In this document: in pieces, positions 34,901 to 47,452 of the stretch | How positions within the stretch are numbered: position 1 is the stretch's first letter | Layout of the letters: each line of letters starts with the position of its first letter | Assembly: GCA_907163375.1 (NCBI GenBank) | Contig: CAJQUW010003163.1 | Coordinates: forward strand, 92,522 to 156,521 | From: Prostheceraeus crozeri | Lineage: Eukaryota; Platyhelminthes; Polycladida; Euryleptidae | Direction of reading: 5' to 3' | Length of the DNA: 64,000 nucleotides | The notes under the pieces: generated by a model | Told to the model about the DNA's origin: nothing | Database searches by the model: none | The model's input: only the letters and a program-made list of their open reading frames with translations | Program-made: the position numbers and the translations under genes

Positions 34901-37900
34901 GTACAAAATATGATTTAAAAGAAAATTTTTATATCCTAAAATGTCAAAAAAAATTTAAAAAATGCTTACTAGAAGGACAAACAACGCTTCTCCTCTCCTC
35001 ATGTGTAATGAATTGGCGAGTAAGTCGTTCTGTTCAAAATTATGTTTATCACTTATATATTGAAAAGATCCTATTTAACAGTCTGCCCATTCAGATGATA
35101 AGAGGACAAGTCTGTTTCCAATCAAAATACCAGATCTAGCTAACACAGCGGGATTACGCTATCTAAAATCTACCAGGTGTGTAAGAGAATTAATGTTAGT
35201 TCCTTAAGCTAAAACGTGAAATAAAATTCTACAAAATATGCATACAAATTATTTGACTATTTTTAATGAGGTCATCAACAGGAACTTGGTCAGGACGATC
35301 GCGTTTCGACCGCTTCATCCTGGACGCTCAAACCCGACCAAGCGCGGTCCTGTACATTTAGGATGCACAGCCTCAAAAGTTATATTTATAATAGGGAAAG
35401 ATTAGCATCTATCAAAAAAAATAGTCACTATTGATTGAAATGTACCTCAGGCACTTGAAAGAAGGACAGAGTCCAGCCAGTAGAGGTCAAGAGGCGGGGA
35501 CATAGTCCACCTTCAACTCAAGACGTGCTGCAAAAACAATTCAACGTAGCAAAGTGCGTCAAGGTAACAAAATTAAAAAAACAAAACAAGCTAATGACTA
35601 GTTAATTTTCAATAGGTACAAAATATGATTTAAAAGAAAATTTTTATATCCTAAAATGTCAAAAAAAATTTTAAAAAATGCTTACTAGAAGGACAAACAA
35701 CGCTTCTCCTCTCCTCATGTGTAATGAATTGGCGAGTAAGTCGTTCTGTTCAAAATTATGTTTATCACTTATATATTGAAAAGATCCTATTTAACAGTCT
35801 GCCCATTCAGATGATAAGAGGACAAGTCTGTTTCCAATCAAAATACCAGATCTAGCTAACACAGCGGGATTACGCTATCTAAAATCTACCAGGTGTGTAA
35901 GAGAATTAATGTTAGTTCCTTAAGCTAAAACGTGAAATAAAATTCTACAAAATATGCATACAAATTATTTGACTATTTTTAATGAGGTCATCAACAGGAA
36001 CTTGGTCAGGACGATCGCGTTTCGACCGCTTCATCCTGGACGCTCAAACCCGACCAAGCGCGGTCCTGTACATTTAGGATGCACAGCCTCAAAAGTTATA
36101 TTTATAATAGGGAAAGATTAGCATCTATCAAAAAAAATAGTCACTATTGATTGAAATGTACCTCAGGCACTTGAAAGAAGGACAGAGTCCTGCCAGTAGA
36201 GGTCAAGAGGCGGGGACATAGTCCACCTTCAACTCAAGACGTGCTGCAAAAACAATTCAACGTAGCAAAGCGCGTCAAGGTAACAAAATTAAAAAAAAAC
36301 AAAACAAGCTAATGACTAGTTAATTTTCAATAGGTACAAAATATGATTTAAAAGAAAATTTTTATATCCTAAAATGTCAAAAAAAATTTAAAAAATGCTT
36401 ACTAGAAGGACAAACAACGCTTCTCCTCTCCTCATGTGTAATGAATTGGCGAGTAAGTCGTTCTGTTCAAAATTATGTTTATCACTTATATATTGAAAAG
36501 ATCCTATTTAACAGTCTGCCCATTCAAATGATAAGAGGACAAGTCTGTTTCCAATCAAAATACCAGATCTAGCTAACACAGCGGGATTACGCTATCTAAA
36601 ATCTACCAGGTGTGTAAGAGAATTAATGTTAGTTCCTTAAGCTAAAACGTGAAATAAAATTCTACAAAATATGCATACAAATTATTTGACTATTTTTAAT
36701 GAGGTCATCAACAGGAACTTGGTCAGGACGATCGCGTTTCGACCGCTTCATCCTGGACGCTCAAACCCGACCAAGCGCGGTCCTGTACATTTAGGATGCA
36801 CAGCCTCAAAAGTTATATTTATAATAGGGAAAGATTAGCATCTATCAAAAAAAATAGTCACTATTGATTGAAATGTACCTCAGGCACTTGAAAGAAGGAC
36901 AGAGTCCAGCCAGTAGAGGTCAAGAGGCGGGGACATAGTCCACCTTCAACTCAAGACGTGCTGCAAAAACAATTCAACGTAGCAAAGTGCGTCAAGGTAA
37001 CAAAATTAAAAAAAAAAAAAACAAAACAAGCTAATGACTAGTTAATTTTCAATAGGTACAAAATATGATTTAAAAGAAAATTTTTATATCCTAAAATGTC
37101 AAAAAAAAATTAAAAAATGCTTACTAGAATGACAAACAACGCTTCTCCTCTCCTCATGTGTAATGAATTGGCGAGTAAGTCGTTCTGTTCAAAATTATGT
37201 TTATCACTTATATATTGAAAAGATCCTATTTAACAGTCTGCCCATTCAGATGATAAGAGGACAGGTCTGTTTCCAATCAAAATACCAGATCTAGCTAACA
37301 CAGCGGGATTACGCTATCTAAAATCTACCAGGTGTATAAGAGAATTAATGTTAGCTCCTTAAGCTAAAACGTGAAATAAAATTCTACAAAATATGCATAC
37401 AAATTATTTGACTATTTTTAATGAGGTCATCAACAGGAACTTGGTCAGGACGATCGCGTTTCGACCGCTTCATCCTGGACGCTTCAAACCCGACCAAGCG
37501 CGGTCCTGTACATTTAGGATGCACAGCCTCAAAAGTTATATTTATAATAGGGAAAGATTAGCATCTATCAAAAAAAATAGTCACTATTGATTGAAATGTA
37601 CCTCAGGCACTTGAAAGAAGGACAGAGTCCAGCCAGTAGAGGAGGGTCAAGAGGCGGGGACATAGTCCACCTTCAACTCAAGACGTGCTGTAAAAACAAT
37701 TCAACGTAGCAAAGTGCGTCAAGGTAACAAAATTAAAAAAAACAAAACAAGCTAATGACTAGTTAATTTTCAATAGGTACAAAATATGATTTAAAAGAAA
37801 ATTTTTATATCCTAAAATGTCAAAAAAAATTTTAAAAATGCTTACTAGAAGGACAAACAACGCTTCTCCTCTCCTCATGTGTAATGAATTGGCGAGTAAG

Positions 37901-38534
37901 TCGTTCTGTTCAAAATTATGTTTATCACTTATATATTGAAAAGATCCTATTTAACAGTCTGCCCATTCAGATGATAAGAGGACAAGTCTGTTTCCAATCA
38001 AAATACCAGATCTAGCTAACACAGCGGGATTACGCTATCTAAAATCTACCAGGTGTGTAAGAGAATTAATGTTAGTTCCTTAAGCTAAAACGTGAAATAA
38101 AATTCTACAAAATATGCATACAAATTATTTGACTATTTTTAATGAGGTCATCAACAGGAACTTGGTCAGGACGATCGCGTTTCGACCGCTTCATCCTGGA
38201 CGCTCAAACCCGACCAAGCGCGGTCCTGTACATTTAGGATGCACAGCCTCAAAAGTTATATTTATAATAGGGAAAGATTAGCATCTATCAAAAAAAATAG
38301 TCACTATTGATTGAAATGTACCTCAGGCACTTGAAAGAAGGACAGAGTCCAGCCAGTAGAGGTCAAGAGGCGGGGACATAGTCCACCTTCAACTCAAGAC
38401 GTGCTGCAAAAACAATTCAACGTAGCAAAGTGCGTCAAGGTAACAAAATTAAAAAAAACAAAACAAGCTAATGACTAGTTAATTTTCAATAGGTACAAAA
38501 TATGATTTAAAAGAAAATTTTTATATCCTAAAAA
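31956..38534 (+). repeat. 716-bp tandem array splitting the transposase gene
   Basis: The 20-mer beginning AACGTAGCAAAG recurs at 31961, 32678, 33394, 34110, 34828, 35543, 36259, 36976, 37703 and 38419, giving ten starts and a period of about 716 bp. Each unit is X (about 119 bp: end of exon 1, a 53-bp intron, start of exon 2) followed by Y (about 597 bp). The array is X-Y repeated nine times, plus a final X. Units differ mainly in A-run lengths and single bases, so amplification or homogenisation is recent. The most divergent unit is the first (TTTTCGACCGCTTCATACTGG). A 65-codon frame in some units is broken in others. Confidence 0.95.
31982..32034 (+). other. Candidate 53-nt intron in the first X copy
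   Basis: Donor GTAACA, branch-like GCTAATGAC and acceptor TTTTCAATAG. Splicing here leads into Y and a stop about 24 codons later, so it would give a truncated product. The same donor and acceptor recur in every X. Confidence 0.5.
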
Positions 38535-40352
38535 AGAAAAGAAAGATTGAACTATTTGACCATTCTACTTTGAAATCTCTGCGTACAGAAACGCGATCCC
38601 AAGGTGGAATCTGTGACTGCTACGTATGTGAGACAGCTAGAACAAATGGACTAAAGTCACGATTAACAGCGAAACGTGCAGGTAGACCGGCTTCCAGGGA
38701 TTCTAATAGTTCAAAAAAACCTGCAGTTATCAAAATATGCTCTAGGTGCTTGTCAGGAATTTCTAAAGGAAAGTCTCACATTTGCTCATATGCCAACATT
38801 TGTGACAATGCGCTACATTTGACAGAAAAAACTGGATGTGACAATGTTCTTGATAAACAAGCATCAAACCTTTTACATGTGAAAAAGCAAACATCCGGGA
38901 CTGAATTTCTTTTGACGTCGCACAGGGGTGGGAAACCCATGACAGTGTCATTGAATCCCATCAAATTTACTGAAGAAAATGAGTGTATCAGCAAGGCAAA
39001 TATGATTGATATACAAAAGGATCTGTCTCTCAGTGACAGAAAAAAACTAACATTTTAGCAAAGCATATTCGTTTTTCATCTGGAAATCGATTGATTATCG
39101 AGAGTGGTCTAAGGGATGAACTTTCGGCGAACAATCATCGTTTGAGGCATTATTTCACCATGGAATATATTGATTTTTCAAAGAAGGAAAATGGTAGAAG
39201 AGACAATAAAATCCCGGTTGTTTTCTGTACTGATGTCCAAAATTTGATTAAGACAATTTGTAATGTAAGAGGACTTCCAGAAGATGAAATAAACATCAAA
39301 CTTGGAATAGATGCGGGAGGAGAATTCCTTAAAGTATGCGTAAATATATTTGGTTGTGATCCATACGAGCGCAGTATCTCAAACAAACTTGGGAAGAAGT
39401 TCAATGACCGAGGTGTTAAGAAGATATTGATTTTGGCTATTGGGTCCAACTTGCCCGAAAATTATGTAAATTTAAAGAAGCTTTGGTATATCTTGAAATT
39501 GAATCGTTTAAGCAATTTCACTGTCGCATGTGATTTGAAGATGAGCAACATTCTGTTGGGATTAATGACACACGCATGTCTTCATCCTTGTTCGTGGTGT
39601 GGCATTCATAAGAATGATTTGAAAAATGAATTTGAGTTCCGAACAGCCGGCTCTTTGAAAAAGCAATTTTGGGATCTGTATGATCACTATCCAGAAACTC
39701 TTGAGTGGCATTTGAAAGCAAAGAGTTTTGGGAATGTCGTGCATCTGCCTGTTTTCTCAAATGTTCCAGACACAGTGCCGATTTTGAAAGTGATCCCTCC
39801 CCCCCGAATTGCATCTCTTCATCGGTGTCACCAACACTCTCTTCAATGAACTCCAACGTCGATGGCCTGATGCTGACTTCTGGCTCAAACGATGTAATGT
39901 TCAACGTCTTGCTATGCATGGGGTACGTTCCATGGGAACTCATGTAGACAACTTCTTCGAAATATCGACATATTACGATCGATTTGCCCGTTGAATTGTT
40001 TGCCAATTTGTGAATGTTTTGAATCATTTCGAGCAGTCGTCCAGTCATGCTTCGGTGAGAAGTGTGAAAAAAGCTTGATCAAACTTTTGAGACTAAGATT
40101 GATGTTTTCAAGAGAAATATTCTGTCGTCGGATGTCACCATTACCCCAAAAATACATGCAGTCATGTATCATGTGAAAGAGTATTGCGTTCAAATGAATT
40201 GCTCTTTGGGTCCAGTCAGCGAACAAGCATCTGAAAGCGTGCACCATGACTTTTCTGAAAAATGGCAAAATTACAAGGTAGCAAATGCTCATCCAAATTT
40301 CGGGGACAATCTTTTAAAAGCAATTGTGGCATACAATAGTCAGAATCTGTAA
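38493..40352 (+). pseudogene. Transposase exon 2, DDE-like core, four frame breaks
   Basis: The exon starts after TTTTCAATAG (38492) and joins exon 1 in frame at a Gly codon. Order of motifs: ICDCYVCETAR and KICSRCLSGISKG (cysteine-rich); NIKLGIDAGGEFLKV (likely first catalytic Asp); VKKILILAIGSNLPENYVN; FTVACDLKMSNILLGL (likely second Asp); CSWCGIH; FGNVVHLPV; PPP; ELHLFIGVTNTLFNE; VVQSCFG; TPKIHAV and SEQASESVHHDF; YNSQNL then TAA. This matches my memory of an uncharacterised transposase family of cnidarians and other invertebrates. Frame breaks occur near 39045 (A7), 39800 (C7), 39985 and 40070 (A6). Three lie in homopolymers, so sequencing error is possible. Long Tyr/Lys-rich opposite-strand frames are shadows. 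Confidence 0.7.
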
Positions 40353-40492
40353 TAACATTCAACAAAGTAAACCGTATCTTTCTTTTCAAAAATGCCTATC
40401 AATACAACTTGTTCATGTTTTCCAAAAAAATTACTCTTTTTAGATCGTTACTCATTGAGCCTATATGCAATTATATCTGCAGTGAAAATTTG

Positions 40493-41094
40493 ATTCATTA
40501 ACCACGCTGAAGATTTGAGAAAGGACATTTGACAACAACTAATAATGGTGCGATGCTGACTGAATGACAGCTGATAATCAATTGATAATTGTACTTTCCG
40601 TATATGGAAGTTGGATATAAGTTTCAAATTTCATGCCTCTGTGATTGATTTTATTTTTCATGCATATATGGTTAAGAACAACCGATTTCATTCAACTTAA
40701 AAAGTATAAAAATATGCTGATACAATGTCAGGTACACGAAAAAAATGTTTATTTCATATTTATTTTCCATATATGGAAGTTGAATTTGAATTTCAAACTA
40801 GAAACCTCAGTGATAGCTTACTTTTTTGCAACATTTATATAAAATGGTTCCAATAACCTTAGAAAAGATGGAATTTGATTTATACAATGACAGATGTGTA
40901 AATTAGCGTTTATTTCACCTCTACCTTCCATATATGGAAGTTGAATTTCGAAAAATCGATTTTTCTCGAAAAGCCCTCAATAGAATATCTTAAAAATTAC
41001 ATAACTTTAAACAGGATGCAAAACTGTCCCTAAAACCGTTGATAAAAGTTGTGTACAATTTTTTGAGGGTTCAACCTTGTTCGGGGACACCGTG
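40493..41094 (-). repeat. Right terminal inverted repeat of the 10.16-kb element
   Basis: About 602 bp, reverse complement of 30932-31532 with scattered mismatches. It ends CGGGGACACCGTG. Confidence 0.92.
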
Positions 41095-43480
41095 AGGCCC
41101 TACTTCTCTCGATTCATTAGAGATTTCAAGATATTCTTTATCTAACATAGATTTTCATTTATAAACATATCACAGAATCATTGATTATTATAGGCAGCGA
41201 CATAGATTTCATCTTCATTGGGTTAGAATATCAATAATATCCACTTTTATCGGGCATAAATGCATAATTCCTCGTGCGCTAACGCGCCCTCGGAATCTAT
41301 GCGTTTATGTCCTCTAAAAGTGGATACTATTCCTATATTACATTCAATCTTACCGCCAAATTCCTTCGCAGCTCTGGACGTTTCAGCATGACCTGCTGCT
41401 TCAAATCCTTGGCTCAAAAAAATTGATTTGTAATCTATTGTCAGATTAACTTCGCGGAACATACGTGTATTACGCAATCTGGTGTTTTATGGTTGATTTA
41501 AGAATGCTTAACTTTTGCCTTCAAATTTGTTCAAGACATTTTTCTTATTCCTCCTGTTTAACATGTAGATCCCGCTTTCAGTCGTAACAGCTTTAGTAAT
41601 AGCCTACTTCGGTTTATTAGCTTTAAGAGTTCTTACCAGCGCATTTTGCTCAAAATTTTACTGGGCATTGAAACGTTCCACAAAAGGAGGTAGATTTCAA
41701 TACCCACCCTGTGGGAAGGTCGCCCACTAATATTAAGAGATTATCTGGTGAGTTAGCGATTTTGTGGCTAAATCTATTATTGCTAAATTTTGTAACAAAA
41801 TTATCGAAAGATGCGAAAGTCGCCTTTTTTATTTTTAAAAGTAGTATTTTAAAGTATTTTTTGCGTCTAAAATCTAAAAGCGGTTGGCGGCTAGTAAGTT
41901 GCAATAACTACTTGATAGATGTTTGCTAGCTAATTTGAGCTGATTTTTCGCCAACCGATGAAATAGTGAATGTTGTAGCAACTTATTGGCAGTAAGTAGT
42001 AATGTGCGTACATTACCTTCTTATAAAAATACATTGTATATTCAGTCTGATCTGTTAAAAAGGGACTTTTTTAATTTCATGAAAGTGTAAATTCATCTTC
42101 CATAAATGTGGTGGTAAATACTATGAATTGCTACAAATATTTGTTATTGTTGCAAATTACAGAATGTCAGGAGATGTCATGTAAAAATGATATAAACAGA
42201 TTCTCTATTAACGTGTAATGTCAAAGTTTTTCTGTACTCATTTGAAAGATAGATAAACGCATGTGGACAACAAGGAGGTGAGGGAGAAAATAGAGCCTCG
42301 GAAGTAGACGCGTATCCCTTGAGAAAGTAACATTCAAAATCGTAGGTGGCATAGAGCGCAATTCGTGAATGGTCGGTGGCGAACTGTAGCATGATATTAT
42401 GCAGTTGACAACCACCAGCTTTTCGCAAGATTCGTTCCCACAGGGCTGAAGAAAGGAATAGAATTTATCTGAAAATTTCAAATTTCCTAATCGGTGTGAC
42501 TTATCAATATGCATATCAATATGATCAATGTGAATATAATATATGAATAAATATATATGAATGATCAATGAATATGAATATGCATCAATATGAGTCCAGT
42601 TTCATATTTCACGCATCAGAACTGTGCCATAAAAATATGTCCCAAGATATATGTCGCGCACTCTATTCACATTTACTCAACGACAGTTGAAAGAGAACTT
42701 CCATGTGCTGATTCTCTACTTGATATTCTTGTGAACAGCATATTGAAAACGTATGTGGATTTTGTCGGTCGATGAGGAAGTACATTCAAATAACTGGAAA
42801 AATGCAGGTGTCCAAAGTAATAAGACGCTAGTGTAGAAATGCGCTTTATGGCGAGTGACAAACATAGTTGAGTATTCAAGATCCGCATGCTTATGCATTT
42901 CATATTTCAGTTACTGCATTTGCTGAGATTAATTAACTGACTTTCTTCAGCGCTGAGGATTAAAAAATACAGAATGGACTTCATGCAATGGACTGTTAGT
43001 TGGTCAACAGCGTCTGTCGGGTTGGCAGGAGTGGAAACGGCCGCGGCCAGGCCGTCTGTCGGCGTATTCAAAACCGGCCTGTTAGAGCTGGGACACCGCC
43101 CGGCTTGTTGGGGCTTAGGTCCTTCGCAGGCGCTGTCTTCATTATAAATTTGAAAATACAAAGCCCTGTTTGCTGGTTCATGGCCACGATTGTTCTCTGA
43201 AGTGAACTGCTATAGGATAAAATGCTAAAACATTGACAGAAGATAACAACAGGAGCTAGTGAGTAAAGTTAAAACTACGCAAGGCACAAGAATGATGACG
43301 TCAGCTGCTAGTACATTCTAAAATGTCAGAAATCATAGAAAGGCTATGTACAGTCACTACTTGAATAAAGCAAAACCTAGCAATAAACGACATTACCAAT
43401 AAATGATGAATCAGAAACAAATGTTCAAGTTAGTTTCAAGACATGAAGTCGGTCTTCCTGCGCCCATAATATCGGCTGTT
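41095..43480. other. No gene; small hairpin and AT-rich patches
   Basis: A hairpin at about 41237-41326 pairs ATCCACTTTTATCGGGCATAAA with its inverted partner around CCTCGTGCGCT. A sequence of ATG/CAT-rich words is at 42480-42600. A GC-rich island at about 43000-43140 (GGCCGCGGCCAGGCC) holds no recognisable exon. No coding signal elsewhere. Confidence 0.4.
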
Positions 43481-43491
43481 GTTCTTTGATG

Positions 43492-43576
43492 GTGACGCCT
43501 TATGACTTCTCCTGTGTAGCAGCGTGATGGAAGATGGAAGATGACTTGTGGCTGATGACTTTTTCTGTGTGATAGG
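43492..43576. mobile_element. MITE family D fragment
   Basis: Words shared with the 19959-20372 element: GACGCCTTATGACTTCTCCTG, GGAAGATGGAAGATGAC, GACTTTTTCTGTGTGA. The arrangement is partial and no ends could be set. Confidence 0.4.
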
Positions 43577-43784
43577 TTGTATTCTTTTCTACATGCAATC
43601 AAATGGAAATCCCACATGAAAGATGCAAGACGCCTTATTCTATAAGACAGCGGCCAAGCATTCCAAGCAGTCGAATTCTTGTCCAACACATGAGGTCATT
43701 CTGAAGCCTGAGGACCTTCTTCTGTATCTTCTATGCTTGACATTGGTAGGAGGGTTGAAACAGCCAGCACAGCCAGCAACAGCC

Positions 43785-44450
43785 GGCAGCCAGCACGAGT
43801 TTCTGCAGGGAAGGAGGCTGAAAGTGAGACTTTCACAGAATGATGTGCACCTCATAGTCCGGCAGCCAGCACGAGTTTCTGCAGGGAACGAGGCCGACAA
43901 TGAGACTTTCACAGAATGATGTACACCTCATAGTCCGGCAGCCAGCACGAGTTTCTGCAGGGAACGAGGCCGACAATGAGACTTTCACAGAATGATGAAC
44001 ACTGTCTGCCTGCTACGAATCTGCGCGTCTGCGGAGCTCTAATTAGTTCCTCTTCTTGTCAGTCAGGACAAGAACACGCGTTAATCCAATGTGACGCAGA
44101 TTGCAGTTTTTGAGAAAATGAAATTTTCTATATTTTCTCTTATAAACTGAGAAGTGCTAAGTCTAGATTCTGATCGGCGATGTTTCCAAGAATGTGTATC
44201 AATGTGGATAAAGAGATCCAACATGTTGGTGTTTGCGGGACAGCAGGAGGCTTGCCAAATCTGAATGTGTTTAGCTTCATGGATAAATACTCATGAAAAT
44301 GATGGGAAATGACCTGAAGACATGCCATGTCAAAAAGTATAGCTCTAGACTTAGCAGTTTTCAGTTTATGAGAGAAAATATAGAAAATTTCATTTTTGTC
44401 AAAAACTGCAATCTGCGTCCCATTGGATTAACAACGTGTGTTTTATTTGA
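43785..44450. mobile_element. Foldback-like element, second partial copy
   Basis: About three 76-bp monomers (43785-43990, same orientation as the left arm at 3964) lead into a centre matching 4341-4700: GCTACGAATCTGC, GAGCTCTAATTAGTTCCTC, TGACCTGAAGACATG, AGCTCTAGACTTAG, ACTGCAATCTGCGTCCCATTG. Within the centre, about 44085-44165 and 44340-44440 are inverted (CGCAGATTGCAGTTTTTGA against AAAAACTGCAATCTGCG), making a large hairpin. The right-hand tandem arm is missing. A 109-codon frame across it (44293-44622) is fortuitous. Confidence 0.8.
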
Positions 44451-46585
44451 ACAAGCAGTACCCTACCGTGAGGAAACAGCGGAATTTGCGCAGCTCAAGG
44501 AAAAAATACTGAAATATCGACAAGTACATGACAAGAATAGACAAAATGTTGAATACTGTAGATACATCAGGAAAGAACTACTGAGAAAGTTACAATATTA
44601 TCCAATTAATTATTACAATTAATGTATTTCCGATCAGCGATATTACTTCTTGCACCTCAGTTTTTGTACATTACTTTTATGTCTCACAGTGCAGTAATCT
44701 CTATGTACTTACTATAGTATCCTCGCAAACACCCAAATTATAATAAAAAAATTTATCTCTCATGGTTTGCGACTTTTTGCTGTACTGTTGTGAGATATTG
44801 AGCACGGAAACATATAATACTACTTGATATTTCACAGTGCAATTATCTCTATGATTATTGCTTCCACAATCAAGTTGACGCTTTTCAAAGAGTGCATAAA
44901 TGTCAAGGAGTGCAATAAACAGTCTTTATTTGTCTCCGGGAGCATAATGTAGATATCCTATTACTTTATTTTACCTGTAATCATATTATTGCCCGCGCGG
45001 GAAATAATAATTCCTCCAATGCACTGGAAGGAGCATAATCTATGAACACTATGGGCGAGTATTGACCGGCTTAGTATGTATTAGATCTGAGAATAGATAT
45101 TTACAATGTTGGTCAGGCTAAATTTCTATTCAAATATTCCTGATGATCATAGACATGTCAATCACAATCTGTCCTTGATCATCATAGCACGTCGTCAAAT
45201 AAAATTCTCTACGCAGCTCGTGCGTGAGATTGTTTCATCATAGCATTCGAAGTCGTGAAATGCAGTAATGAAGCATTTATGCACTACACCTTTTCCATGT
45301 ATATTTCAGATATTTCCAAATACGATTTCAGATATCTACCACGGGTCAACTTTGAAGATATCTGAAATTCAATTAGAGAAATATGAAATCCATCTGAAAA
45401 TGTCTGAAATTCATTTGGAAAGATCTGAAAAAGACATGGGAAAGGTGTAGTTGCGTAAATAACTGCAGTGTATCATTGCACTCCTTCATTGAAACACGTC
45501 AGCACATAGAACGTTTTTCATTCTATAAATATATATAATAATTTATTATATAATTTAATATAATTATTATATATATATAATAACAGCAAATTTTACATGG
45601 AAATCTCAAGAAATACCGTTGATATCTACAATTCCATAACAAATAAAAATGGATTTTTGACAGTTTGAATCATTGAAATTAACAATACCATAGAAAGTCC
45701 TAGAATGGAAATTGCATGAAAATTATGGCACACGCCGGGGGAACTTAGTTGGGGCAAAATGCAACTTGTGCGATCTGGCTTCCATGTTTTTTGATTGGCA
45801 TTTATATTTATCAAGGCAATTTGTGATCTGGATTGTTGGCCCTTGTCCAAAGACCATGTACTCAAAAGCAATAGTGAAATTACAAAATACTGCGGCGACA
45901 GGATGACAAAGAAGGAAATCCTTTTAGACGTTCTATACGTTCATCATTTTGAAATATCGCTCCTATAAATCTATCAAGAGTATAATTAGACACATATGCA
46001 GCTTGTAATGTCGATTTACAGGGCATACATTACTCCAGCTTGAAATCAGAGGCCAAGAAATCTTCGATTATTCATTTTGCTTTAAAGGGCTTCCCCGTTC
46101 ATTATATTTGAAAAATTTTCAAAATCTTCGCATACTTTCGAATATCAGCTACCAAAATATCATCACACTAAATCACACAGGTCATTCAGTGATTAATTCA
46201 AAGTTCCAGCGACATTTTATTTGTCTCAGAATAATTGTAGGTAAAGAAGCTTTCAGTGTGTTAATTCCAAAAAAGCGCTAGGTTTCTTAACTGCTTAACA
46301 GAGAAATTATTCAATAATTAGAACTTTTATCTGTGAATTCTTTAGATTCTCTTACAACCAGCACACCGACCACTTTCAATTATGACTTTGTGAACCAAAT
46401 TTTAATTCGTATTCCAGTGTTGAAAACTTGCATAATAACTGTCAATGACTGCTACAAATAGACACAGCATATTAATCCATGGAATAGTAGGCTATTTCAC
46501 ATGAAACAAAACCATCATCTCACTTAAATTCGCTTCATGAAAATCCTGTAATTTGCTGTCAACAACTTCCACAACCAACCAGCTT
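44451..46585. other. No gene; hairpin and AT microsatellite
   Basis: At 45278-45451 a hairpin-like patch has inverted ends (CTACACCTTTTCCATG and CATGGGAAAGGTGTAG) and repeated TTTCAGAT / ATCTGAAA words inside. A run of TA-rich sequence lies at 45525-45585. No coding signal. Confidence 0.45.
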
Positions 46586-47004
46586 GACTATGATACAATG
46601 TTTTAGATCGAATCTGATCTATGTGTAAGCCATAGATTTCTCCGTGTGCCATCATGGTACACATGCAAGATATCAAACTTCCATTCTAATGTACTATTAT
46701 CTACTTCTATGGCAAATACATGTAGTTTGACTATGATACAATGTTTTAGATCGAATCTGATCTGCAAACCATAGATTTTTCCATGTGCCATCATTGTACA
46801 ATCTGCAATGTACATTGGCAAGATATCAAACTTCCATTCTAGTGTACTATTATCTACTTCTATGGCAAATACATGTAGTTTGACTATGATACAATGTTTT
46901 AGATCGAATCTGATCTACAAACCATAGATTTTTCCATGTGCCATCATTGTACATTGGCAAGATATCAAACTTCCATTCTAGTGTACTATTATCTACTTCT
47001 ATGG
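46586..47004 (+). repeat. Tandem repeat, about 145-153 bp, 2.8 copies
   Basis: GACTATGATACAATGTTTTAG starts at 46586, 46729 and 46882. Shared parts include ATCGAATCTGATCT, CCATAGATTT, GTGCCATCAT, CAAGATATCAAACTTCCATTC and TTATCTACTTCTATGG. Unit length varies through a short internal duplication in copy 2. Confidence 0.93.
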
Positions 47005-47400
47005 TTTGGATGGTCATAGATTATGAGGATCCTGTTAAATATAAAGCTACTTGCACAAAAAAATGTACGATTATGAAAGCGGCTGCGACAGCGGACAATC
47101 GACGCCATTTGTTGAGGAAAAGATGAATGAGGAAGAGGTTGGAGCAGTTTATTATCTATTTGTCGCGGGAAGGGTCGCCAAGTGCGCGCTCTGTCATAGG
47201 CTGCAATGTATTTTACTGGTCGCCGCGACATCTTGGCCGCCTGTGCGTCGCTGCAAATCTTGATGGCCGCTAAGTGGTCGCGTCGGGAAAGTGCGCGCGA
47301 AAGAAGACGCCTCCTCATCTCCGCAACGATGACGAGGCATTCTTGTTGACCGCTACGACTTCCCGCCACGGCCTGGCTATAACTCATTCATCGACATCTA
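47005..47400. other. GC-rich, CpG-containing island; uncertain coding
   Basis: Base composition changes sharply (GTCGCCGCGACATC, GGTCGCGTCGGGAAAG). Overlapping frames exist on both strands: 47051-47263 plus, 70 codons, starting with an acidic stretch; and 47387-46989 minus, 132 codons, Arg-rich. Neither has a recognisable domain, and the minus one runs into the tandem repeat. It could be a first exon or promoter island, or a GC-rich repeat. Confidence 0.25.
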
Positions 47401-47452
47401 TGGACTACTTCATAAATGTTTTTTTAATCCATGAGAGTTCAGGCATGAATAG

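Larger units (their letters stand above)
30932..41094 (+). mobile_element. 10.16-kb DNA transposon with 600-bp inverted repeats
   Basis: The termini CACGGTGTCCCCGAACAAGG (30932) and the reverse complement ending at 41094 begin inverted repeats that run to about 31532 and from about 40493. They agree closely over some 600 bp, including three CTTCCATATATGGAA palindromes per arm. Inside are a split transposase gene (exon 1 at 31738-31981, exon 2 at 38493-40352) and a tandem array of 716-bp units (31956-38534). A duplicated AGG lies at each outer edge but the boundary is ambiguous by one base. The superfamily is not certain. Confidence 0.88.

Noticed and set aside
32371..37590. Repeated 65-codon frame in the 716-bp units
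   Set aside because: It is intact in only some copies; single-base indels change its frame in the others, so there is no sign of coding constraint.
39518..40048. 176-codon minus-strand frame
   Set aside because: It lies opposite recognisable transposase motifs and has no family of its own; a shadow frame.
46989..47387. 132-codon minus-strand gene
   Set aside because: No domain, overlaps a tandem repeat, and high GC alone lengthens open frames; mentioned only as an uncertain island.
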